Shown piece by piece: positions 17,620 through 25,926 of a stretch of DNA of 61,010 bases. The notes under the pieces were generated by a model that made no database searches, was not told where the DNA came from, and worked only from the letters and a program-made list of their open reading frames with translations. The DNA comes from an uncultured bacterium (GTDB lineage: Bacteria; Cyanobacteriota; Vampirovibrionia; Obscuribacterales; Obscuribacteraceae): the NCBI GenBank assembly GCA_903835185.1, contig CAILLX010000165.1, positions 1-61,010 of the forward strand, read 5' to 3'. Both the position numbers and the translations under genes were made by a program. The stretch's first letter is position 1. Each line of letters opens with the position of its first letter.

Positions 17620-17874
17620 TCATAATGTAATCTCGAAATCTGTCTCATCCAAGGCAATTCTTGCCTGATCTTCACACCATTCGATCTGGACTTCGCTCAC
17701 GCGCGCGCCTGGCGGGCCGCTCCTGCACCAGGCAATAAACTCATCGGCACGGTCAGCAGTGTTTCGCACCCAACCGCCTAATCCCAGGCAGCGAGCTTGA
17801 GTTCGAGCTGCAAAGCGGAAGCCGACTCCCTGCACCCGACCCAGAACCCTCAGTTTCGATCTTCTTTGATACAT
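17620..17874 (-). CDS. Acylphosphatase-like protein with an internal deletion
   Basis: 84 residues against about 90-95 for the family. The catalytic N-terminal part is intact: [17 protein letters not shown] holds the phosphate-binding loop and the essential Arg, and GWVRN holds the essential Asn. From memory of typical homologues (for example E. coli YccX), the segment between GWVRN and the [14 protein letters not shown] helix should hold about 28 residues including a central strand (G-x-V-E-x-x-x-x-G), but here only NTADRADE remains, about 12 residues fewer. The deletion is in frame. The strand lost is part of the core sheet, so folding and activity are doubtful. Acylphosphatases hydrolyse acyl phosphates; this copy may be degenerate or specialised. 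Confidence 0.75.
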   Translation of the reverse strand: MYQRRSKLRVLGRVQGVGFRFAARTQARCLGLGGWVRNTADRADEFIAWCRSGPPGARVSEVQIEWCEDQARIALDETDFEITL

Positions 17875-18089
17875 CGCATAAATCTACTGTTCAACTTGAA
17901 TAGATGATCGGATCAATCAGTCGTCAATGCTACTATTATTAAAGCTAGAAAATGAAATTATAAGATGAACTAACCTGTTGCCAACTCCGACTTGATTGAG
18001 TAGAGATGATTGACAGCAATGTGAAGATGGAGATGGACTAGCTGGACGATGATAGTGCTGAAAGTATAACTTGGGGACTCTCAGGGCAC

Positions 18090-20096
18090 ATGTTAAGCGA
18101 TTTTACGAATCAAAAAAGAATCGACCCAGAGATTGTATTGGCTGCAATAAGGTCTCTTAGAGAGAAAGGTTGGGATATAAACCCATATACTGTTGCCGAC
18201 GAAGCAAGGATACCGCGCTCAACACTTTACAGAAGCGCTGAATTGATGGATCTTCTCTCTGCCGCTCGTGGAGAGGCTCACGCTGAGACAGCTAAGGGAG
18301 AGCTTATTGCTAAGGCGATAGATGAACAGGAAAGCCGCAGGATAGCTGAACTTGAGCAGCAAATCAAAGAACTGGAGCAGGAGTTAGCTAGCGTTCGGCA
18401 GAACGAAACTGTTTTAGCCCAAGAGAAACAACAATCATGGCAGTCTGGATACCAGGCTGGTCTAGCCATGGCACAAGAACAACCGGCAGCGCCAGCTTAC
18501 AGTCCAGCTAGTTGCGTGTCTGGCAATGTAATAGCCGATGAGCTGGAAAGCCTGGCAACTGTTCAGACAGTAGGGACAACAGCCGACCAGTCGGAAGACT
18601 TGGTAACTGTTCAGACGGTAGGAACTGCAGCCGATGAAGCAGAGGGCATTGCTACTGGTCGGGCGGTAGGAAATATAGCCGATGAGCTGGAAAGCATTGC
18701 AACTGGTCAGGCGGCAGCTGTTCTAGACAAGGAATTGGCATATCGGGTGTCAGGTCAGGAAGGATTTATTACACTTGAACAGTCGCAAGGTTTTGCCAGC
18801 GATCAGGATGCAGCTGCCAGCACAGAGCTAACGGTAGATTTCAGAACAGATCAGTCGGTAAATCTTACTGACGAACAACAGTCGGGACTGGTGGACGATC
18901 AAGTGCTGCCAGCTACGACAGGGCTCCCAGTTGAGCTCAAATCAGTCAATGAGTTGGAGTGCCCAACGGATGAGCCGTCTGAGTGGACAGACAACCAGTC
19001 GGTCGAGCAGCAGATAAGTAAGCCGGAAGAGTTGCCAGCTGCCCCCCAGACTCTGTTTGCAGTACCAGAGGATGACCAAGTGGTTGTATTCTACCCGGAC
19101 AGTACTGCTGCTAATTCTAGCCAGCAGCCTTCCTTTAGCGAAGTCAATGAATCTGTGCAGCCTGCAAGCCAGATAGGCGGTGGTGACATAACTTTGGATG
19201 CTGTGGCAGCGTTCTGGGCTGGGCCAAGTGATGTCACAACCGGCGAAGCTCACCTGAAATCAGAACAGCCAGAAGTGACGACAGGACAATACGTAGATCA
19301 GCAAGGAGAGGAGCTTGAGCCTGTAGATCTGCCGGTTGACTATTATGTGCAGACAGATAGGAGCGTCTCCAGTAGCGAAGATGAGCAGAATGAGAGTTCA
19401 CCATCTCTCTCCGGGCGGCTATATGACTCAGATACCAGCCTGATACCAGAGCCGGGACTGACACAATCAGCTTTTGCTCAGGTACCAGAAACAGAGTCAG
19501 ATAGACCGGCAGCGGAGACTGAAATTGGTACAACTAACAGTTTTGAACAGACAATAGAACAGTATCAGAGCGTCGAGCCAGGCTGTTGTGATCAATCTCT
19601 CGAATCAGATGCTGCAACCAAGTCTGATCAGCAAGGATTATCAACTACTCTGACAGAAGATGACTTGCGTGATCTCTTGAAACGCCGGTTCGGACGTACT
19701 CAAGAAGAAGCAGATGCTGAAAAAAAAGATGAAGAGAAGAAAGTTGCTGGAACTAAATTTGTTGGCACGCACCGGTTACCACAAGAGCCTCCACCAGCAG
19801 GTTTTGTTGTGCGGGCAGTGCCACCGGATATTCGCAAGGCGTGCCTTGTGCTTGGCTTGCGTCCAGAGGAGTTGACTATCGAAATGGTTCATCAAGCCTG
19901 GAAGAAGGAGATGACAACAGAGCACCCAGATCAAGGTGGACATACCGAAAGTGCTGTCTACGTGAACACTGCTAAGGACACCCTCTTCCGCTGGCTGGAT
20001 GCCCAGGCCCCCAAACTGGGAAAGAAATTTGGGTCAGCTACAATTCAGTTTCGCAAGCCCACAGACAAGGAAGCTGATAACAGTAGCGGGCAGTGA
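18090..20096 (+). CDS. HTH, coiled-coil and J-domain fusion protein
   Basis: 668 residues. Residues about 10-55 resemble the TetR-type or Rep-type helix-turn-helix (IRSLREKGWDINPYTVADEARIPRSTLYRSAEL); residues 65-115 form a Glu/Gln-rich coiled coil; residues 140-555 are acidic and disordered with tandem short repeats around 150-215 (ADELESLATVQTVGT, ADQSEDLVTVQTVGT, ADEAEGIATGRAVGN, ADELESIATGQ). Residues about 585-655 look like a J domain: LVLGLRPEELTIEMVHQAWKKEMTTEHPDQGG with the HPD motif at 612-614 (needed to stimulate Hsp70 ATPase) and a following helix. The expected role is to bring DnaK to a DNA-bound or regulated protein. I know no characterised protein with this order. Upstream of der, separated by 81 bases; not clearly co-transcribed. 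Confidence 0.75.
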   Translation: MLSDFTNQKRIDPEIVLAAIRSLREKGWDINPYTVADEARIPRSTLYRSAELMDLLSAARGEAHAETAKGELIAKAIDEQESRRIAELEQQIKELEQELASVRQNETVLAQEKQQSWQSGYQAGLAMAQEQPAAPAYSPASCVSGNVIADELESLATVQTVGTTADQSEDLVTVQTVGTAADEAEGIATGRAVGNIADELESIATGQAAAVLDKELAYRVSGQEGFITLEQSQGFASDQDAAASTELTVDFRTDQSVNLTDEQQSGLVDDQVLPATTGLPVELKSVNELECPTDEPSEWTDNQSVEQQISKPEELPAAPQTLFAVPEDDQVVVFYPDSTAANSSQQPSFSEVNESVQPASQIGGGDITLDAVAAFWAGPSDVTTGEAHLKSEQPEVTTGQYVDQQGEELEPVDLPVDYYVQTDRSVSSSEDEQNESSPSLSGRLYDSDTSLIPEPGLTQSAFAQVPETESDRPAAETEIGTTNSFEQTIEQYQSVEPGCCDQSLESDAATKSDQQGLSTTLTEDDLRDLLKRRFGRTQEEADAEKKDEEKKVAGTKFVGTHRLPQEPPPAGFVVRAVPPDIRKACLVLGLRPEELTIEMVHQAWKKEMTTEHPDQGGHTESAVYVNTAKDTLFRWLDAQAPKLGKKFGSATIQFRKPTDKEADNSSGQ

Positions 20097-20119
20097 CATA
20101 CTTTGGCGGTGAACACAGC

Positions 20120-20125
20120 TATAAT
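20120..20125 (+). promoter_or_regulatory. Candidate -10 box upstream of der
   Basis: A perfect TATAAT lies 58 bases before the der start, in the gap after the J-domain gene. The hexamer 17 bases upstream (CATACT, 20097-20102) is a poor -35. It may allow der-plsY-protease-regulator to be transcribed separately. Confidence 0.3.
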
Positions 20126-20177
20126 CTCCAGAACAGGGCGGAGGATGGCGACGCCTTCCTAGAGGAGCTCTTAAATA

Positions 20178-21545
20178 ATGAAAAGATCCAAGCCTGTAGT
20201 TGCCATAGTAGGTCGTCCCAACGTCGGGAAATCGACGTTTTTTAACCGCTGTATAGGTTCTAGAGCAGCCATTGTCGACAATCTGCCTGGTGTTACCCGC
20301 GATCGTCTTTATCGCGAGGCTGAATGGGCAGGGCGCCAGTTCTTACTTGTTGATACAGGCGGTCTCGTTCCGGACAGTCGTGAAGAGATGACAAGCCATG
20401 TTAGGGATCAGGCGACGCTGGCTATTCAGGAAGCAGATGTAGTTGTTTTTATGGTCGATGGTAAGTCAGGACTGTCGGGTGCAGACGAGCAGGTGGCAGG
20501 CGTATTAAGACGTTCTCACAAACCGATCATTCTTGCTGTCAACAAAGTGGATGAGCCACACGAAGAGTTGAACAAGCTTGATTTTTACAAATTGGGGATA
20601 GGAGAGCCTTTCACACTTTCAGCAATGCGCGGCTCAGGCGGGGTGGGCGACTTGCTTGATGCTGTAGTCGAGTCATTTAAAGCTTGTCCAGCGTCAGAGA
20701 GCCCACCTGAAGAAGAATCGGATAGGAGTCCGTTTTCAATAGCAATAGTGGGGCGGCCCAATGTTGGGAAATCTTCAATTGTTAATGTCCTGTGCGGCGC
20801 TGCCCGCTCAATCGTCACTGCTACACCCGGTACTACCCGTGATGCTATCGATACAACTATTAAGGTCCATGGTCGTGAAATTACTCTTATAGATACAGCA
20901 GGCATCCGGCGTAAATCGAAGGTAGATTACGGTGTTGAGGCTTTCGCTGTAGTGAGATCTCTTTCGGCTATCGAAAGAGCTGATGTGGTTGTACTCGCAC
21001 TTGATGTGGCCGAGCCGATCTCTGATCAAGATCAAAAGATTGGTGCAAAGATTGACGAAGCTGGTAAGGCTGTAGTCATTGTCTACAACAAATGGGATGT
21101 TCAAGACGACAAGTCGTCGCGGTCGATGAACAGGCTCATCGATGAAGCTCGTGAGCAGCTCAGGCATCTTTCTTATGCAGAAGTTGTTTTTACAAGCGCC
21201 ACTTTCAGAACCAGGTTGGCCAAAATACTTGAATCAGCAGAGAGAGCTTATGCTGAGAGCCACAAGCGTGTGTCTACTGCAACTTTGAACCAGGTCTTGA
21301 ATGAATCTGTAGCTACCACACCACCCCCGGCAGGATCGCGAGGAAAGAGGCTCAAGCTTTATTATGCTACTCAGGTGTCAGTCGCTCCGCCAACCTTCGT
21401 CCTGTTTGTCAATGATGATAAGCTTTTGACCGGCAACTACAGATCGTTTCTTGAGCGCAAGATTCGCGAGGCGTTTGGCTTTGCCGGCACTGCCATCAGG
21501 CTGATAGCACGACCTAAAGCTAAAGATAGGGGTGGGAGATCGTAA
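20178..21545 (+). CDS. der: Ribosome biogenesis GTPase Der (EngA)
   Basis: 455 residues, normal length. Two tandem Era-like GTPase domains: the first with GRPNVGKSTFFNR (about residues 12-24), DTGG and NKVD; the second with GRPNVGKSSIVNV (about 191-203), DTAGIRRKSKV and NKWD. The KH-like C-terminal domain (about 370-455) ends in RLIARPKAKDRGGRS. Der acts in maturation of the 50S subunit. It is followed directly by plsY: the TAA of der touches the ATG of plsY, so translation is coupled. Confidence 0.97.
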   Translation: MKRSKPVVAIVGRPNVGKSTFFNRCIGSRAAIVDNLPGVTRDRLYREAEWAGRQFLLVDTGGLVPDSREEMTSHVRDQATLAIQEADVVVFMVDGKSGLSGADEQVAGVLRRSHKPIILAVNKVDEPHEELNKLDFYKLGIGEPFTLSAMRGSGGVGDLLDAVVESFKACPASESPPEEESDRSPFSIAIVGRPNVGKSSIVNVLCGAARSIVTATPGTTRDAIDTTIKVHGREITLIDTAGIRRKSKVDYGVEAFAVVRSLSAIERADVVVLALDVAEPISDQDQKIGAKIDEAGKAVVIVYNKWDVQDDKSSRSMNRLIDEAREQLRHLSYAEVVFTSATFRTRLAKILESAERAYAESHKRVSTATLNQVLNESVATTPPPAGSRGKRLKLYYATQVSVAPPTFVLFVNDDKLLTGNYRSFLERKIREAFGFAGTAIRLIARPKAKDRGGRS

Positions 21546-22217
21546 ATGACGGCGCTGGGTTTGATTCTTCTGGCGTACCTTGTCGGGTCTATCCCTACCG
21601 GCTATTGGGTGGCAAAAGCTCTCAAAAATATAGATATTAGAAAGGAAGGGAGCGGTTCGACAGGAGCCACTAATGTCTTGCGGTGTGTAGGTGCGGGTCC
21701 AGCTGTTTTCGTCTTTATCTGCGATATCTTAAAAGGGTTTGGTGTCGTGTGGCTGGCAATCTGGTGCGATGCTGCAGGGTTGCTGCCTGGTGTTCCTTTG
21801 CCAGATTGGAAGTTAATACCTACTATGGTTGCACTTGTCTCTCTTGTCGGACATAGTAAGTCTATATTTCTTGGCTTTCAGGGTGGCAAGAGTGCAGCTA
21901 CAGGGTTGGGAACAGTACTAGCCATGAACCCGCTGGCTGCTGTCGAAGCATTTGGCACCTGGCTTGCAGTGCTCGGAGTAAGCAGATATGTTTCGCTTGC
22001 CTCTATTTTGGCTGCAATCTCTGCAGGTATTTGGATGTTCTGCAATCGGGCTCCAGCTGGATATGTGGACTATTGTATTCTTGGTGCTGTCTATATCATT
22101 TTGCGCCATCGCGCTAACATAAGGAGGTTGATCTCCGGAACTGAACCCCGTCTGGGACAAAAGGGAGACTCTGACGACTCAGCTAAAGGACAGGCAGATG
22201 ATGATGAGCCTAAATAA
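21546..22217 (+). CDS. plsY: Glycerol-3-phosphate acyltransferase PlsY
   Basis: 223 residues, multi-span integral membrane protein. It has the PlsY motifs: YLVGSIPTGYWVAK, then KEGSGSTGATNVLRCVG (the GSGNxGATN phosphate-binding loop, with Ser in place of Asn), then GHSKSIFLGFQGGKSAATGLG and the last RHRANIRRLISGTEPRL. PlsY uses acyl phosphate made by PlsX to acylate glycerol 3-phosphate, the first step in phospholipid synthesis. A charged 20-residue tail (DSDDSAKGQADDDEPK) extends past the usual end. It overlaps the start of the serine protease gene by 20 bases (or ends 8 bases before an alternative start). Confidence 0.95.
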   Translation: MTALGLILLAYLVGSIPTGYWVAKALKNIDIRKEGSGSTGATNVLRCVGAGPAVFVFICDILKGFGVVWLAIWCDAAGLLPGVPLPDWKLIPTMVALVSLVGHSKSIFLGFQGGKSAATGLGTVLAMNPLAAVEAFGTWLAVLGVSRYVSLASILAAISAGIWMFCNRAPAGYVDYCILGAVYIILRHRANIRRLISGTEPRLGQKGDSDDSAKGQADDDEPK

Positions 22218-23403
22218 GGTAAGAATGTCGGCGGGTGGAGCTTCTCCAAGCAGTCAAGAGATGGAGCTGCGAGCTACTTCTTCTCAGTCTCCGGCAGTGA
22301 CCGGGGTAGCCAGGCTGTTTCCGCTTCTCGAGAGCCTCTGCCTCTGCCTGATCCCGACAGTTGCTCTTGTCTGCTTGCAGACGCCTGGCATGGCGCTTGC
22401 CAAGAGTGCTGTCGAATTGTCTCCTGAAGAGGCGATTAATGTCCGAGTTTACAAGGCAACAAATAAAGCAGTAGTTAACATAACTACAGTTACAGACCCA
22501 TCTCCTGAAGAGGTGTTTTTTAACGTTCTTCCTAAGGAGGGATCAGGTTCTGGCACTATTATTGACCAGGCTGGTTACATACTAACTAACAACCATGTAG
22601 TTGGTTCAGCTCGGGCAGTGAGGGTGACACTCTCAGACGGCATCAACTTACAAGCGGATGTCATGGGGGTAGATCCAAGCAGCGATCTTGCTGTCCTTAA
22701 GATTACTCCGCCGGCAGGGCATGCCCTTGTGCCAATTCCGCTGGGTGATTCAGCTAATCTAGAGGTGGGCAAACGGGTGCTGGCAATCGGCAATCCGTTT
22801 GGACTGGAGAGAACACTTACTTGTGGGATTGTCTCGAGTATAGGGCGCACCTTGAGAACTGAAAACGGCAGGCTGATTAGAGGAATTATTCAAACAGACG
22901 CCGCCATTAATCCTGGCAACTCAGGTGGACCTCTCCTGGACGTCTCTGGCAAGATGGTTGGCATCAACACTGCTATCCTGAGCCGTTCAGGACAGTCCGC
23001 AGGGATTGGGTTCGCTATTCCCATTAATGTTGCCAAGCGTATCGTGCCTGAACTGATAGCGCACCACCGCGTTATTCGTCCTGATCTAGGGATTAACATG
23101 GTAGCCCCGACTGAGCGGGGTCTAAGAGTGATGCGGCTCGATCCCAAAGGTCCGGCAGTAAAGGCAGGACTTAGCGGTCCAAAGATCTCAGTTTATCAGC
23201 AAGGACTTTTTACAATTAACCAGGTTGACAATGCAGCTGCTGATGTCATTATGTCGGTAGACTCAGTCAGGACGCAGACAGTAGACGATCTAATGTCGTA
23301 CATAGAAGGTAAGAAGGCCGGGCAGGTCGTTACCTTAACCATTCTAAGAGGCGGGCAGACCGTTAAAATTCCAGTAAAATTGAGTGGTAGTAATCAGGAA
23401 TAA
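22198..23403 (+). CDS. HtrA/DegP-like S1C serine protease with one PDZ domain
   Basis: 401 residues from the first ATG; an ATG at 22225 with AAGG upstream is an equally good start. A hydrophobic segment at about residues 45-65 is a signal peptide or anchor. The trypsin-like domain keeps the triad: His 133 (TNNHVVG), Asp 163 (SSDLAVLK) and Ser 242 (NPGNSGGPLLD). A single PDZ domain (about 295-395) ends with ADVIMSVDSVRTQTVDDLMSYI and ILRGGQTVKIPVKL. These proteases degrade or refold damaged proteins in the periplasm or on the cell surface. Its gene overlaps plsY and is followed within 20 bases by a response regulator, suggesting an envelope-stress operon, though that role is inferred. Confidence 0.93.
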   Translation: MMMSLNKVRMSAGGASPSSQEMELRATSSQSPAVTGVARLFPLLESLCLCLIPTVALVCLQTPGMALAKSAVELSPEEAINVRVYKATNKAVVNITTVTDPSPEEVFFNVLPKEGSGSGTIIDQAGYILTNNHVVGSARAVRVTLSDGINLQADVMGVDPSSDLAVLKITPPAGHALVPIPLGDSANLEVGKRVLAIGNPFGLERTLTCGIVSSIGRTLRTENGRLIRGIIQTDAAINPGNSGGPLLDVSGKMVGINTAILSRSGQSAGIGFAIPINVAKRIVPELIAHHRVIRPDLGINMVAPTERGLRVMRLDPKGPAVKAGLSGPKISVYQQGLFTINQVDNAAADVIMSVDSVRTQTVDDLMSYIEGKKAGQVVTLTILRGGQTVKIPVKLSGSNQE

Positions 23404-23423
23404 GAAATAAGGGATGAGACAAA

Positions 23424-24155
23424 TTGAGTAGAATTCTCGTAATTGATGACGACCAGGCAATTGCCGAACTAGTGAAAGTCAACCTGGAGCTGCTTGGGCA
23501 CCATGTCACAACATGCCCCGATGGCATTAAAGGGCTGGCGTTGTCCCAGCAGAATCATCCTGACTTAATAGTGCTGGATGTGATGATGCCGGATCTAGAC
23601 GGCTTTACAGTTTGCCAGCGTTTGCGGCAGAACCCGCAGACTCATCCAATCCCTGTCTTAATGCTCACAGCGCTAGGAATGACCAGGGATAAGGTCACAG
23701 GGTTTGATTCCGGTGCTGATGATTATCTTGTCAAGCCTTTTGAAATACCTGAGCTGCAGGTGCGTGTGCGGGCTCTTTTGCGCAGGTCGGGATCAGTTCC
23801 TGAATCTGCCTCACTGCCTGAAATCCTGACAGCCGGTGAACTTACTCTCATTCCGGAAAATCTGCAGACTAAAGTGAGAGATCGCATAGTCAAGCTTACT
23901 CCTACTGAATTTGAGATATTGCATTGTCTGATGCAGCATCATGGTCAGACTGTATCGACCGGCAGGCTGCTTGAAGAGGTGTGGGGCTATTCACCAGATG
24001 ATGATGTAGACACTATAAGGGTCCACATCCGTCACCTCAGGACTCGCCTTGAGACTGCTGAACGCAAATATATCAAGACAGTCTACGGCGGTGGGTATCA
24101 GCTTATTGCGGAAGGGTTCAGCCGACAGGTCGGCGATCCTAAAGATTCAGAATAA
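23424..24155 (+). CDS. OmpR-type response regulator (RpaA/RpaB-like)
   Basis: 243 residues, TTG start with AGGGATGAG about 5 bases upstream. The receiver has DDDQ, the phosphoacceptor Asp 52 ([12 protein letters not shown]), the Thr of MLTAL and the Lys of LVKPF. A winged-helix trans_reg_C domain follows (about 130-230) with [32 protein letters not shown] and the DNA-contacting [16 protein letters not shown], ending in VYGGGYQL. The pattern matches the cyanobacterial RpaA/RpaB group, but PhoB-like regulators are close, so no symbol is given. No sensor kinase gene is next to it. A hairpin follows 35 bases after the stop. Confidence 0.88.
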   Translation: MSRILVIDDDQAIAELVKVNLELLGHHVTTCPDGIKGLALSQQNHPDLIVLDVMMPDLDGFTVCQRLRQNPQTHPIPVLMLTALGMTRDKVTGFDSGADDYLVKPFEIPELQVRVRALLRRSGSVPESASLPEILTAGELTLIPENLQTKVRDRIVKLTPTEFEILHCLMQHHGQTVSTGRLLEEVWGYSPDDDVDTIRVHIRHLRTRLETAERKYIKTVYGGGYQLIAEGFSRQVGDPKDSE

Positions 24156-24189
24156 GGCAAGAGATTATCAAACAATCGCTTGACAAGCC

Positions 24190-24211
24190 ACCGGCAGGGA
24201 TACCTGCCGGT
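24190..24211 (+). terminator. Hairpin after the der-plsY-protease-regulator operon
   Basis: ACCGGCAGG (24190-24198), loop GATA, then CCTGCCGGT (24203-24211): a perfect 9-bp GC-rich stem 35 bases past the regulator stop. The following bases (TAATCGTTGTC) are only mildly T-rich, so efficient intrinsic termination is not certain. The rest of the gap to 24444 holds two tiny overlapping frames (24 and 16 codons, the second after AAGGAGA) that I do not call, and a weak 6-bp hairpin near 24263-24286. Confidence 0.55.
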
Positions 24212-24444
24212 TAATCGTTGTCAGGTGTAAAAACCTTTAGGTTAAGACAAAACCATTAGGCTGGACATTCTTGGAATCCAGCATTTATCATGGTTCCATC
24301 TCCCATTGAAAACTTTGATTTGCAGGCTCTAATGAGCGAAAGGAAGATTTCAAGGAGAATATGACAAGCAGTTTTTCTACCGGTACTCACCTGGCGAAAC
24401 TGCTTGATTGAAAAGGCACAACCAATTGATAAGGAGACGAGAGA

Positions 24445-25902
24445 TTGCTTTTTAACAGTCTACAATACCTGGTCTTTCTCCCGACCGTATTCCTGCTCTT
24501 CTGGCTTATCCCGCACAAGTTACGGGTACCGCTGCTCCTGGTGTCCAGCTATGTTTTTTACATGTCATGGCGCCCGATTTACGGTCTGCTTATACTCGGA
24601 CTTACTGTAAGCAACTTCCTGCTTGTGCCGCTAATCGCCAGAAGTGTCGAGCAGAAAACTAAGAAATGGTGGCTGGCTGGAGTTGTAGCTGTCAACCTGG
24701 TGACTTTGGGCATCTTTAAATATGCCAACTTCGGGATGCAGACAGTTAAAGACACATTCAATATATTTGGTGTCAACTTCCATGAGCCGCATCTGCATAT
24801 TATTCTGCCGCTTGGAATCTCCTTTTTTGTCTTTGAATTTATTCACTACGCAGTAGAGGTTTATCGTGGCAAGCCGCTTGTTAAGAACTTTATGGACTTT
24901 GCTCTTTTTGCCTCTTTCTTCCCTACTCAGATTGCTGGTCCAATCAAGCGTTATCAGGACTTCATTCCACAGCTAAGTATTCCGTCCAAGTTTAAGTGGC
25001 AATATCTGGATGACGGGATGCAGCTCATCTTGATGGGACTCTTTAAGAAAGTGATTATTGCCGACAACCTGTCGTTGGTGGCGCAGGCTGGATTTTCACA
25101 TCCGGCCAGCTTCTCGTCGCTTGATCTCTGGCTTATCACTTATTCTTTTGCTTTCCAGATTTTCTTTGACTTTGCCGGTTATACCGATATAGCAAGAGGA
25201 TCGGCAATGCTGTTTGGGTATAAAGTGCCGATTAACTTCAACCTGCCTTATCTAGCTTCCAACGTCTCCAATTTCTGGGATCGTTGGCACATCAGCCTCT
25301 CCACCTGGCTGCGCGACTACCTTTTCATTCCTCTGGGCGGTTCGCGCTGCAGCAGGCTCAAGGTTTATCGCAACCTGTTTATAACAATGGCTTTAGGCGG
25401 ACTGTGGCACGGCGCAGCCATGCACTTTTTTGCCTGGGGTGTCTATCAAGGGGTGATTCTTATTGCCCATCGTGAATACTCGCGCCTTTTGCAGAAGACT
25501 GGAATGGCAAGCAAACTGCTCAGTTCAAAGGTCTATCATGTAGCATCAATCATTTTGACATTTCACGTTGTTTGCATTGGCTGGGTGCTGTTCCGTGCTG
25601 AGTCTATTAAAGATGCCTTTTTCATAATTGGTAAGATGCTGGCTGCACCGGCTGCTCTACTGCACTTCTCTGTTGCCCAGCTTTCAATACTGCAGATAAG
25701 AGATCCAATTATTTTCCCAGCACTACTCGTTATCCTGCCTGTCTTGATGGTGGCACATGTGATGGTCAACTGGCTTAATGATAAGAAACTGTACTTAAGT
25801 CCGCCATGGGCGCTTCAAGTGGGCGTAATGGTAGCTTTGATGTGCGTTCTGACCATATTCAGTCCGGATACTTCGCCTCGATTTATCTACTTCCAGTTCT
25901 AA
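24445..25902 (+). CDS. MBOAT family O-acyltransferase (AlgI-like)
   Basis: 485 residues, TTG start 8 bases after AAGGAG. A polytopic membrane protein with the MBOAT signature: the catalytic His 322 in GGLWHGAAMHFFAWG, the conserved NFWDRWHISLSTWLRDYLFIPLGGSR block and the early FFPTQIAGPIKRY segment. It matches AlgI-type proteins that pass acetyl (or another acyl) groups across the membrane to a polysaccharide, usually together with an SGNH-domain partner such as AlgX/AlgJ. Three SGNH-like genes follow immediately in the same direction and a fourth lies convergent, strongly suggesting a common pathway. The polymer being modified is unknown. Confidence 0.92.
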   Translation: MLFNSLQYLVFLPTVFLLFWLIPHKLRVPLLLVSSYVFYMSWRPIYGLLILGLTVSNFLLVPLIARSVEQKTKKWWLAGVVAVNLVTLGIFKYANFGMQTVKDTFNIFGVNFHEPHLHIILPLGISFFVFEFIHYAVEVYRGKPLVKNFMDFALFASFFPTQIAGPIKRYQDFIPQLSIPSKFKWQYLDDGMQLILMGLFKKVIIADNLSLVAQAGFSHPASFSSLDLWLITYSFAFQIFFDFAGYTDIARGSAMLFGYKVPINFNLPYLASNVSNFWDRWHISLSTWLRDYLFIPLGGSRCSRLKVYRNLFITMALGGLWHGAAMHFFAWGVYQGVILIAHREYSRLLQKTGMASKLLSSKVYHVASIILTFHVVCIGWVLFRAESIKDAFFIIGKMLAAPAALLHFSVAQLSILQIRDPIIFPALLVILPVLMVAHVMVNWLNDKKLYLSPPWALQVGVMVALMCVLTIFSPDTSPRFIYFQF

Positions 25903-25926
25903 TGGCTGCAGGCTCTCGAGAAAAAA

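Noticed and set aside
18540..18715. Short tandem repeats suggesting a CRISPR or minisatellite
   Set aside because: The units are diverged coding repeats inside the J-domain fusion protein, with no spacer structure.
24293..24411. Two tiny overlapping frames (24 and 16 codons) upstream of the MBOAT gene
   Set aside because: Too short for any family call; one has a good ribosome site, but that alone does not support a gene.
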